A DNA stretch of 13,393 nt from an uncultured Ignavibacteria bacterium (GCA_937924675.1 CALEVL010000160.1:1-13393), one strand, 5' to 3'; positions 1 to 4,992 are shown, counted from the stretch's first letter. Translations and numbers: made by a program. Notes: generated by a model from the letters alone, not told the origin.

Positions 1-455
1 ATGCTTCTTTCTCCGGTAGGAGTCATCTTCATTATCTCTGCAGGGCCGTCCTCAAGAAGGTTTTCCGGAATGACAGAAACAAAAGCAGATCCGTCAAGTG
101 ATTTTCCATCGTTGAAAAGCAATGCTCCTTGCGGAAAATCTCTGTCAGAGATCTTCTCCCACTTGCCTGAAAAATAAAACTCGATTCCGTAAATCGTTGT
201 GCTCTGAATTTCCTTCTCATTTGTTACGTCAACAGAATCTTTATATGCAGCACCGGAAATATTAAGCAGCTTGTAATCATTTGCAAATGATTTCAGATTG
301 GGACTGCATTCCTGAGTGAAGCCGACATTTACATTAGTAAGTTCCGTGTACTCCTTAGCAAGCAAAGAACTTGCTGTTGCAAGAAGCGTGAAACAAATTA
401 GTGAATATTTTAGAAAACTGCTTAACCGCCCCAGAAATAATTCGTAATTTCTCAT
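1..455 (-). CDS. Secreted protein of unknown function (N-terminal part, runs off left edge)
   Basis: Open frame of 151 codons from ATG at 455 to the window edge, so the C-terminus is missing. The protein starts MRNYELFLGRLSSFLKYS and continues with a hydrophobic run (LICFTLLATASSLLA, about residues 19-33) that looks like a signal peptide, so export to the periplasm or beyond is inferred. The mature part has an even soluble composition with segments such as GIEFYFSGKWEK and SFVSVIPENLLED-like stretches; I recognise no family. Its ATG overlaps the TGA of the amidohydrolase gene as ATGA, which would allow translational coupling, but this overlap lies inside a heptamer repeat array (440-474), so the first residues MRNYE come from repeat sequence and the junction may be secondary. 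No Shine-Dalgarno site is visible. No other ATG, GTG or TTG in frame precedes the hydrophobic segment. Confidence 0.72.
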   Translation of the reverse strand, partial: MRNYELFLGRLSSFLKYSLICFTLLATASSLLAKEYTELTNVNVGFTQECSPNLKSFANDYKLLNISGAAYKDSVDVTNEKEIQSTTIYGIEFYFSGKWEKISDRDFPQGALLFNDGKSLDGSAFVSVIPENLLEDGPAEIMKMTPTGERS

Positions 456-474
456 TCGTAATTCTTAATTCTTA
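440..474. repeat. Heptamer array, 5 units, at junction of two genes
   Basis: Five consecutive 7-bp units read on the plus strand: ATTCGTA, ATTTCTC, ATTCGTA, ATTCTTA, ATTCTTA. The array covers the last residues and stop of the amidohydrolase gene and the start codon of the secreted-protein gene. It belongs to the same family as the arrays near 1471, 2031, 4173, 4351, 4517 and 4756, here in the TTCTAA orientation. Confidence 0.8.
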
Positions 475-1468
475 AATCCACATTCAAAAACTCCGCGGCA
501 TTCTTCCAAAGCAACTTCTCTGCAAGCTCTGCATCTCCGGCATAAGTTGATTCAATGAGTTTTCCGGGATGATGCTCTCCGAGCGGAAAGGGATAATCTG
601 AGCCGAGCGCGACTTTGTCAGTTCCGGCAAGATCAACAAGATAGCGCAATGCATCAGGGTCATGAACAAGTGAGTCGAACCATATCTTTCCGAAGTAAGT
701 GCGGGGGTTGACCTTGTTATCAACTGCAACAAGATCGGGTCTCACATTGAAGCCGTGTTCAATTCTTCCGATTGTGAATGGAAATGAACCGCCGCCATGT
801 GCGAAACATACTTTAAGCTTTGGAAATCTCTCAAGCACACCGCCAAAGATCATCGAACATATAGCAAGAGTAGTTTCAGCCGGCATGCCGACAAGCCAGG
901 GAAGCCAGTACTTCGGCATTTTTTCTTTAGCCATCATATCCCAGGGATGAACGAATACAGCAACACCAAGTTCTTCAGCGGCTTCGTAAAACGGAAAGAG
1001 ATTCTGATTGTCGAGATTCCAGTCGTTGATGTGCGAACCGATCTCAACGCCGCGTAATCCCAGTTCTTTCATGCAACGTTCAAGTTCACGCACTGAAAGA
1101 TCCGGAGATTGCATGGGCAAGGTTCCGAGTCCGGCAAACCTGTCGGGTGAATTCGCAACTGCTTCAGCAATGTGATCGTTGAGAAATCTGCTAAGGTCCA
1201 GTGTATCATTCGGTTTTGCCCAGTAGCTGAACATCACCGGAACGGTTGACAGCACCTGCATGGTAACACCTGCTTCATCACACTCTTTGATACGCTCGTC
1301 AGTTTCCCAGCAATTTGATTTGATCTCGCGGAATGCTTTGCCGTCGATCATCATCTTTGCACAGCATGGCTTGTAGTGATCAAGTTGTACGAATCCTCCG
1401 TAGCCGTACTTTTCTTTCAGGTCCGGCCAGTCTTTTGGGAGGATGTGAGTGTGAAGGTCAATCTTCAA
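452..1468 (-). CDS. ACMSD-like amidohydrolase (2-amino-3-carboxymuconate-6-semialdehyde decarboxylase)
   Basis: A 338-residue amidohydrolase_2 (TIM-barrel) protein of the length usual for ACMSD. That enzyme decarboxylates the ring-opened product of 3-hydroxyanthranilate to 2-aminomuconate semialdehyde, diverting it from quinolinate and NAD. Visible residues fit the family: the N-terminal HxH metal motif (H6, H8 in DLHTHI), H174 (VFVHPWD), H224 in FAHGGGSFPF, R235 in GRIEHG, D291 in LGSDYPFPLGEHHPG, and R47 in KAFREI; these match the zinc ligands, catalytic His and substrate-binding Arg known from Pseudomonas ACMSD by order and spacing. The gene order with 3-hydroxyanthranilate dioxygenase supports the call. 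The start is TTG at 1468: the HxH motif needs this start, and an in-frame TAA lies 12 bases upstream inside a heptamer array. The last seven residues (LRIKNYE) come from another heptamer array. Other amidohydrolase_2 decarboxylases acting on related aromatics remain possible. Confidence 0.85.
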   Translation of the reverse strand: MKIDLHTHILPKDWPDLKEKYGYGGFVQLDHYKPCCAKMMIDGKAFREIKSNCWETDERIKECDEAGVTMQVLSTVPVMFSYWAKPNDTLDLSRFLNDHIAEAVANSPDRFAGLGTLPMQSPDLSVRELERCMKELGLRGVEIGSHINDWNLDNQNLFPFYEAAEELGVAVFVHPWDMMAKEKMPKYWLPWLVGMPAETTLAICSMIFGGVLERFPKLKVCFAHGGGSFPFTIGRIEHGFNVRPDLVAVDNKVNPRTYFGKIWFDSLVHDPDALRYLVDLAGTDKVALGSDYPFPLGEHHPGKLIESTYAGDAELAEKLLWKNAAEFLNVDLRIKNYE

Positions 1469-1470
1469 AG

Positions 1471-1505
1471 GAATTAGGAATTAGAAATTAGAAATTAGGA
1501 ATTAG
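1471..1505. repeat. Heptamer array, 5 units, abutting the ACMSD start codon
   Basis: Plus-strand units GAATTAG, GAATTAG, AAATTAG, AAATTAG, GAATTAG in strict 7-bp register. It sits 2 bases upstream of the TTG start of the amidohydrolase gene and occupies the place where a ribosome binding site would be. Its orientation is opposite to the array at 2031-2054, so the two arrays bracket the S23 gene as inverted repeats. Confidence 0.85.
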
Positions 1506-1548
1506 AAATATTAAGACTTCGGCTGCAGATAAAAATTGCGGTTGAGTC

Positions 1549-1901
1549 TCAGTTTTCCTTCTTTAATGTTTTCAAAATAGATCCGCTTATCTTTAAGATC
1601 TCTTCGCAATCATCTGACATTGAATCGAACAGCTTCCTCTCTATTAAACCCGAATCACAAAGCAATCTCAGCCAATAGTTTGTTTCTCTTGCTTCTTTAT
1701 GGGCAATCCCTATTCTGGCAGAGAAATCCTTTCTTGACAAGCCTCCAACAGCTTCTTCGATATTTGCACCACCGAAGTTCCGCTTCTAAGAATTTGTTTA
1801 GACAACTCAAATTCTTTTTTCTCATTCTTTAAGTAAAGATGAAGCTTGACGATTCTCAAAGCAAATTCATAGGACTTTGTCTGTATCACGTTTTCCTTCA
1901 T
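1549..1901 (-). pseudogene. S23-type four-helix-bundle protein, broken by a one-base frameshift
   Basis: Two overlapping frames together give a typical S23/23S-rRNA-intervening-sequence four-helix-bundle protein of about 117 residues. The first frame reads from ATG at 1901 (KENVIQTKSYEFALRI ... SKQILRSGTSV); the second continues as GANIEEAVGGLSRKDFSARI and HKEARETNYWLRLL to a TGA at 1549. The family normally has GTSVGANIEEA without interruption; here TCGGTGGTGCA replaces an expected TCGGTTGGTGCA, so one base is missing at about 1769-1773. The start at 1901 is supported by AAAAGGAG at 1911-1918 with 9 bases of spacing; the ATG at 1907 is too close. The family is known as small helical proteins, some encoded inside 23S rRNA genes and others standing alone; a function here is not known. 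It separates the dioxygenase and decarboxylase genes and is bracketed by inverted heptamer arrays, suggesting insertion. A sequencing error cannot be excluded. Confidence 0.85.
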
Positions 1902-1910
1902 TGTCATCAA

Positions 1911-1918
1911 CTCCTTTT
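1911..1918 (-). promoter_or_regulatory. Shine-Dalgarno site of the S23 gene
   Basis: AAAAGGAG on the minus strand, 9 bases before the ATG at 1901. It decides between the candidate starts TTG 1910, ATG 1907 and ATG 1901 in favour of the last. Few genes in this window have such a clear site. Confidence 0.6.
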
Positions 1919-2030
1919 AGTTCTTAGTAATAATCATTGATTTAACAAACGCACATCAATCTTCGGTCATAATCTGTTAATTGGTTCATTCCATTTCAAC
2001 CCCGAAATCTACCTCATTCTATTATTTTTA

Positions 2031-2054
2031 ATTTCTAATTCCTAATTTCTAATT
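2031..2054. repeat. Heptamer array, 3 units plus, overlapping the dioxygenase stop codon
   Basis: Plus-strand units ATTTCTA, ATTCCTA, ATTTCTA followed by ATT. The TAG stop codon of the dioxygenase gene (2051-2049) is part of the third unit. The orientation is inverted relative to the array at 1471-1505. Confidence 0.8.
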
Positions 2055-2564
2055 GATCTTCTCCGGCGGTTGCATCACATGCCCGCAGCTCTTGCAGGTT
2101 CTGAGCTCTTCTGAATTGTAGTATTCTTCAAGGAGCGGTGGAAGCTGTGTAACGATGTTTGTCAATGTAAAGAATTTTTCGTGAAGCTTTGTTCCGCATT
2201 TTTCGCAGTACCATTGAAAGCCGTCCAGTTCATTGTCGAGGCGCTTTCTTTCAATGACGAGTCCCACTGTGTTTGCAGGTCTCCTCGGAGAATGCGGAGT
2301 CTTTGGCGGAACGTAAAATATTTCTCCTTCTTTGATGTCATATATATACTGTTCGCCGTCTTCAACGATTCCTACCTGTATGTCACCCTCTACCTGATAG
2401 AAAAATTCCGGACCGTCCTGAAAATGATAATCTTTTCTTGAGTTAGGACCGCCAACAACCATAACGATGAAGTCTCCGTCATATACACACTTGTTTCCTA
2501 CCGGCGGTTTCATAAGGTGGCGGTTCTCTTCGATCCATTTCTTGAAGTTAATCGGTGGAAGCAT
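2049..2564 (-). CDS. nbaC: 3-hydroxyanthranilate 3,4-dioxygenase
   Basis: A 171-residue cupin that opens the ring of 3-hydroxyanthranilate with O2 to give 2-amino-3-carboxymuconate semialdehyde in the kynurenine pathway of tryptophan breakdown. All diagnostic residues are present: Fe(II) ligands H47, E53 and H91; substrate-binding R43, R95 and E105, in the contexts NSRKDYHFQDGPEFFYQ and VPPKTPHSPRRPANTVGLVIERKR. The C-terminus has the second, rubredoxin-like metal site of bacterial enzymes, C120-x2-C123 (CEKC) and C157-x2-C160 (CKSC). Length and architecture match bacterial members. The ATG at 2564 is preceded by a good Shine-Dalgarno sequence. The stop codon is supplied by a heptamer repeat. 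The product is the direct substrate of the decarboxylase encoded downstream at 452-1468. The symbol nbaC is used in bacteria; haao is the animal name. Confidence 0.96.
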   Translation of the reverse strand: MLPPINFKKWIEENRHLMKPPVGNKCVYDGDFIVMVVGGPNSRKDYHFQDGPEFFYQVEGDIQVGIVEDGEQYIYDIKEGEIFYVPPKTPHSPRRPANTVGLVIERKRLDNELDGFQWYCEKCGTKLHEKFFTLTNIVTQLPPLLEEYYNSEELRTCKSCGHVMQPPEKIN

Positions 2565-2570
2565 AGTATT

Positions 2571-2579
2571 CTCCTTTTT
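2571..2579 (-). promoter_or_regulatory. Shine-Dalgarno site of the dioxygenase gene
   Basis: AAAAAGGAG on the minus strand, 6 bases upstream of the ATG at 2564. It is the strongest ribosome binding site in the window. Confidence 0.65.
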
Positions 2580-2665
2580 GAATTTTTTGGTTTAGCTAAC
2601 TTAACTTCCTCTGCCGATAATTTCTATAAACTTATTCGGTGATTGAGTTAATGAGTCTGTTCTTA

Positions 2666-2902
2666 GATACACTGAGATACACTGAGTTACACAGAGATCC
2701 ACGTAGTCGTACATTTAGAATATAGAGATTCAGAAAAGGATCTCACACACGGATATCTTTCTGATTTTGCTTGCTGACTTAATTCCAAATGTTTTCTTCA
2801 AATTCTTCATTTAGTCAGTTGATAATGAAGTGTCTAGACAGAAGTTAAGAGTTGGATTTAATAACTCAGTGTAACTCTGTGTAACTCCGAGTAACTCTGT
2901 GT
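2666..2902. repeat. Segment bounded by two opposing arrays of a 10-bp unit
   Basis: This fills most of the 356-bp gap between the dioxygenase and Rid genes. The left array reads GATACACTGA, GATACACTGA, GTTACACAGA, GATCCACGTA (2666-2705). The right array reads AACTCAGTGT, AACTCTGTGT, AACTCCGAGT, AACTCTGTGT (2863-2902), which is the reverse complement type of the left unit (ACACTGAGTT against AACTCAGTGT). The two arrays are therefore inverted with about 157 bp of A+T-rich, non-coding DNA between them. I see no ORF in the interior. The segment could be a small non-autonomous element or a pair of arrays able to fold into a long cruciform or hairpin. Confidence 0.7.
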
Positions 2903-2920
2903 CACATCCGTAACAAGATA

Positions 2921-3304
2921 CTAAATGACAGCTTCGGCCTCGATTTCCACAAGCATCTTCGGATCTACAAGCGCGCTGATGCCGACTAGCGTTTGTGCCG
3001 GACGGATATCTCTGAAGAACTCTCCGTGTGCTCTGCCAACATCTTCGAACAGGTTAATGTCAGTGATGTAAACTCTGGTTCTTACCACATCTTCAAGTCT
3101 TGAGCCCGCCTGCTCAAGCACCCGTGAGATCTTCTTCAGTATTGTTACTGTCTGCAGATAAGCATCACCCTCACCAACAAGCTTTCCGTCCTCAATTGCT
3201 GTAGTACCGGAGATGATTATTCTGTTGTTTATCTTTACCGCTCTGCTGTATCCGACTTTCTCTTCCCAGATAACACCGGATGAATATCGAGTTCGTTCTG
3301 TCAT
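2921..3304 (-). CDS. Rid (YjgF/YER057c/UK114) family protein, possible aminomuconate-pathway deaminase
   Basis: A 127-residue single-domain Rid protein, the usual family length; these form trimers with active sites between subunits. Family features visible are SGTTAIEDGKLVGEGDAY, the RVYITDI strand, RPAQTLVGIS near residues 101-110 and the C-terminal VEIEAEAVI with E122. RidA enzymes that hydrolyse enamines/imines have an Arg in the PAR(S) position; here the aligned residue is Q104 (RPAQT), so the classic RidA imine deaminase mechanism is doubtful. Genes of this family often accompany 3-hydroxyanthranilate dioxygenase and ACMSD, where a Rid-type 2-aminomuconate deaminase acts after the semialdehyde is oxidised; that role is an inference from context and is weakened by the missing Arg. 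The ATG at 3304 has only a weak AAGGGA just upstream. It lies 36 bases after the PAP2_C gene on the same strand. Confidence 0.85.
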   Translation of the reverse strand: MTERTRYSSGVIWEEKVGYSRAVKINNRIIISGTTAIEDGKLVGEGDAYLQTVTILKKISRVLEQAGSRLEDVVRTRVYITDINLFEDVGRAHGEFFRDIRPAQTLVGISALVDPKMLVEIEAEAVI

Positions 3305-3340
3305 TCCCTTTTAAATTTTTAGATTAATGAATCTGAAGAG

Positions 3341-4006
3341 TTAGTGCTTCACAGCCGGATGATCTGATTCAAATTTATGATACTTGGCATGCACATGCCT
3401 AACTATCTGATAAGAGGCATAAGAGTAAACAAGCCCGGCAACAACGTCTATTGAGTAATGTGCTTTTTGTAGAATGACACTTATTCCGACCGTTATTGTT
3501 GCGGCCAGAAAATAGAATCTCAAATACTTGTTCTTTGCAACCTGAAAGAGCATGAAGGATGTAGAAGTATGTCCGGAAAAAAAAAGGTCCTTTGTTATAA
3601 CCATACCAGTTCCCATCATGAATACAATCGGATCCTGAAGATCGATACAATCTCTGGGAGGGTCAAGAGGAATAAGATACATTGAGATCATTCTAAGCAT
3701 TACAAGCACCGAGTAAGTCTGAAATGCCATCATAAGCTGCCTTGGATTGAAACTGAACGAAATGATTCCGATAAGCAGAGAAGAATATATAGCAAAGAAG
3801 ATCGGAACATTGAGATCTATCGCGTCGAAATATTTTTGTATCGGATCATCAATTATTGAACCAGCTCTTGTCTCATTGAACAGGAGATATCTGCTGAATG
3901 AATAAACGATTGCTACCAGGAGAAATACGGTAAGAATGAATTCATACCTTAGTCTCTTATGAATTAAGAACTCCTTCCACCTGTTAAGCCAGTATGAATT
4001 TTTCAC
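3341..4006 (-). CDS. PAP2_C / sphingomyelin-synthase-like membrane phosphatase-transferase
   Basis: A 221-residue multi-spanning membrane protein with hydrophobic segments at about 23-41, 68-86, 93-112, 128-138, 143-155, 164-180 and 186-202. It carries the paired motifs of the PAP2_C (sphingomyelin synthase-like) family: TKDLFFSGHTSTSF with S144-G145-H146-T147, and HYSIDVVAGLVYSY with H183 and D187. The two His and the Asp are the catalytic triad of this family, which cleaves or transfers lipid phosphate or head groups at the membrane surface. The substrate here cannot be told from sequence; a phospholipid or undecaprenyl phosphate phosphatase is as likely as a head-group transferase. The start is GTG at 4006: no ATG or TTG lies in frame between it and the upstream TGA, and translation from it gives a complete first helix. 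No Shine-Dalgarno site is visible. No functional link with the kynurenine genes is evident beyond common strand and close spacing. Confidence 0.82.
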   Translation of the reverse strand: MKNSYWLNRWKEFLIHKRLRYEFILTVFLLVAIVYSFSRYLLFNETRAGSIIDDPIQKYFDAIDLNVPIFFAIYSSLLIGIISFSFNPRQLMMAFQTYSVLVMLRMISMYLIPLDPPRDCIDLQDPIVFMMGTGMVITKDLFFSGHTSTSFMLFQVAKNKYLRFYFLAATITVGISVILQKAHYSIDVVAGLVYSYASYQIVRHVHAKYHKFESDHPAVKH

Positions 4007-4040
4007 TTCAGGTATTTGGTTTTTTGAATACGATTCCTCA

Positions 4041-4181
4041 TTATTTCTTTGGCTTAATGAAATTCACAACATCACTGCCTGCGTTCGCAAGGTTCCGTGT
4101 ATTTTTTTCAAGCAGCAAGATGCCGGCTTCATTAATTTTATCCTTTGAAACACCTGACCACTTCTTAAGAGCAATTAAGAA
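4041..4181 (-). pseudogene. Remnant of an unidentified gene, 5' end lost at a heptamer array
   Basis: A short open frame ends at TAA 4041-4043 and encodes about 47 residues including LKKWSGVSKDKINEAGILL and a basic C-terminus NFIKPKK. It has no ATG, GTG or TTG; going upstream it runs into the stop codons of the heptamer array at 4173-4200. The residue composition and the charged helical pattern look like a real protein C-terminus rather than random frame. It could be the tail of a gene whose front was removed when the repeat array arrived, or a very short gene with an unusual start. I do not recognise the family. The stop lies 34 bases before the GTG of the PAP2_C gene. Confidence 0.35.
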
Positions 4182-4200
4182 TTAGAAATTAGGAATTAAA
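4173..4200. repeat. Heptamer array, 4 units
   Basis: Plus-strand units AATTAAG, AATTAGA, AATTAGG, AATTAAA. It is flanked by AAGAGC on the left and AATAAAGAGC on the right, the same flanks as the array at 4756-4783, suggesting a repeat element larger than the heptamers alone. Confidence 0.75.
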
Positions 4201-4282
4201 AATAAAGAGCGTGCAAGTTCAATCTTTCTCAATTACCCTTGCTACAGTCTATCCTGGTTAAACCTTTTCACATTTCCCGCAC

Positions 4283-4327
4283 TTCAGCACAGGAACATAG
4301 TATCCTGGCTTACGCAGATCTTCTTTT
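4283..4327 (-). repeat. Diverged third copy of the tRNA-Ser downstream flank
   Basis: Starting TTCAGCAC and containing CATAGTATCC before the GCGGAGAAGGAGGG tag, this stretch aligns over about 45 bases with 4612-4652 and with the matching end of the first tandem copy, with several substitutions and a small insertion. It is the oldest-looking member of the set. Confidence 0.55.
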
Positions 4328-4493
4328 GCGGAGAAGGAGGGGGGATAGGCAATTAGAAATTAGAAATTAAGAATTAGGAATAAGGAGCAAGTAAATTCTC
4401 AGTTCCTATTATTTCTGTCATTCGTAATTACACTTCCCTTAGTTTCTCACTATTCAACACATAAGCATAGTATCCCGACATAAGCATTTTTTT
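4328..4493 (-). repeat. Tandem duplication, copy A (166 bp) of tRNA-Ser 3' end and flank
   Basis: The copy begins with GCGGAGAAGGAGGG, identical to the 3' end of tRNA-Ser(CGA) (T-arm strand, acceptor strand and discriminator), then a heptamer array (4351-4385) and the tRNA downstream flank. It differs from copy B by two substitutions that I can see and by one additional heptamer unit, which accounts exactly for the 7-bp length difference. Confidence 0.85.
4351..4385. repeat. Heptamer array, 5 units (in copy A)
   Basis: Plus-strand units AATTAGA, AATTAGA, AATTAAG, AATTAGG, AATAAGG followed by AGCAAGT. Copy B lacks the AATTAGG unit. Confidence 0.75.
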
Positions 4494-4652
4494 GCGGAGA
4501 AGGAAGGGGGATAGGCAATTAGAAATTAGAAATTAAGAATAAGGAGCAAGTAAATTCTCAGTTCCTATTATTTCTGTCATTCGTAATTACACTTCCCTTA
4601 GTTTCTCACTATTCAGCACATAAGCATAGTATCCCGACATAAGCATTTTTTT
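4494..4652 (-). repeat. Tandem duplication, copy B (159 bp)
   Basis: It begins GCGGAGAAGGAAGG, the tRNA-Ser 3' tag with one substitution, and continues as copy A. It ends directly at the real tRNA-Ser(CGA) 3' end. Together with copy A it gives three tRNA 3'-end tags spaced 166 and 159 bp apart. Confidence 0.85.
4517..4544. repeat. Heptamer array, 4 units (in copy B)
   Basis: Plus-strand units AATTAGA, AATTAGA, AATTAAG, AATAAGG followed by AGCAAGT, one unit shorter than the array in copy A. Confidence 0.75.
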
Positions 4653-4653
4653 G

Positions 4654-4740
4654 CGGAGAAGGAGGGATTCGAACCCTCGATGAAGTTGCCCCCATAACGG
4701 TTTTCGAGACCGCCGCTTTCAACCACTCAGCCACCTCTCC
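4654..4740 (-). tRNA. tRNA-Ser (anticodon CGA)
   Basis: An 87-nt class II tRNA reading UCG codons. The acceptor stem pairs GGAGAGG with CTTCTCC (one G-T pair) with discriminator G; the D-arm contains GCTGAGTGGTTGAAAGC; the anticodon loop CTCGAAA sits between CGGT and ACCG; a long variable arm follows, and the T-arm is GAGGG-TTCGAAT-CCCTC. The discriminator G and the long variable arm are serine identity features. CCA is not encoded (GCA follows). No clear hairpin terminator is seen after it; the downstream flank is tandemly duplicated. Confidence 0.95.
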
Positions 4741-4755
4741 TGAAGAGCAATTTAA

Positions 4756-4783
4756 TATTAGAAATTAAGAATTAGGAATAAAG
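4756..4783. repeat. Heptamer array, about 4 units
   Basis: Plus-strand units TATTAGA, AATTAAG, AATTAGG, AATAAAG, followed by AGCAAG. It lies just upstream of tRNA-Ser(CGA), between the two tRNA genes, and has the same AATAAAGAGC right flank as the array at 4173-4200. Confidence 0.7.
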
Positions 4784-4865
4784 AGCAAGATATATTGTCG
4801 GATGATTCCAAATAGTTGTTCAACTTAATTTATTCAAAGAATCACATTCCTAATAAATAGAAACA

Positions 4866-4891
4866 AACCCACAGCAAGAAAACCGTGGGTT
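4866..4891 (-). terminator. Intrinsic terminator of tRNA-Ser(GGA)
   Basis: On the minus strand, 14 bases after the tRNA 3' end, AACCCAC pairs with GTGGGTT (7 bp, plus an inner G-C pair past one mismatch) around an 8-base loop, followed by the T-rich TGTTTCTATTTATT. Outer AAACAA/TTTGTTT bases can extend the stem imperfectly. Confidence 0.7.
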
Positions 4892-4905
4892 CTATTTGTT
4901 TCTTG

Positions 4906-4992
4906 CAGAGAGTGAGGGATTCGAACCCTCGAAGGCTTTGACACCTTACACACTTTCCAGGCGTGCCTCTTCAACCACTCGAGCAACTCTCT
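4906..4992 (-). tRNA. tRNA-Ser (anticodon GGA)
   Basis: An 87-nt class II tRNA reading UCC/UCU codons. Acceptor AGAGAGT pairs with ACTCTCT, discriminator G; the D-arm region contains GAGTGGTTGAAGAG; the anticodon loop CTGGAAA lies between CACGC and GTGTG (one G-T pair); there is a long variable arm and a T-arm GAGGG-TTCGAAT-CCCTC identical to that of the other tRNA-Ser. CCA is not encoded. It is followed by a hairpin terminator. Confidence 0.95.

Larger units (their letters stand above)
4182..4653. other. Gene-free stretch made largely of duplicated tRNA-flank DNA
   Basis: No supported gene lies here. From right to left it consists of two near-identical ~160-bp tandem copies of the tRNA-Ser(CGA) 3' end plus downstream flank, a third diverged partial copy (4283-4327), and unique DNA to the array at 4173-4200. 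The diverged copy can be read on the minus strand as a short frame ending in KCGKCEKV at 4258, but it has no start codon and I treat it as chance. Confidence 0.6.

Noticed and set aside
32..220. Alternative minus-strand frame of 62 codons
   Set aside because: It overlaps the secreted-protein frame, which has a signal peptide and stays open to the edge; the alternative has no recognisable features.
4258..4347. Short minus-strand frame ending in GYYVPVLKCGKCEKV, resembling a zinc-ribbon tail
   Set aside because: It has no start codon, its 5' part is the tRNA 3'-end tag, and the matching tandem copies do not keep the frame; it is most likely chance coding in the diverged repeat.
4328..4652. Possible CRISPR-like repeat-spacer array (heptamers and ~160-bp units)
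   Set aside because: The units are adjacent or far too long, there are no unique spacers between conserved 25-40 bp repeats, and no cas genes are present.
4620..4653. Possible terminator after tRNA-Ser(CGA) in the stretch with two TGCTTATG words
   Set aside because: The two words are direct, not inverted, repeats, and I could not find a stable stem followed by a T-run.
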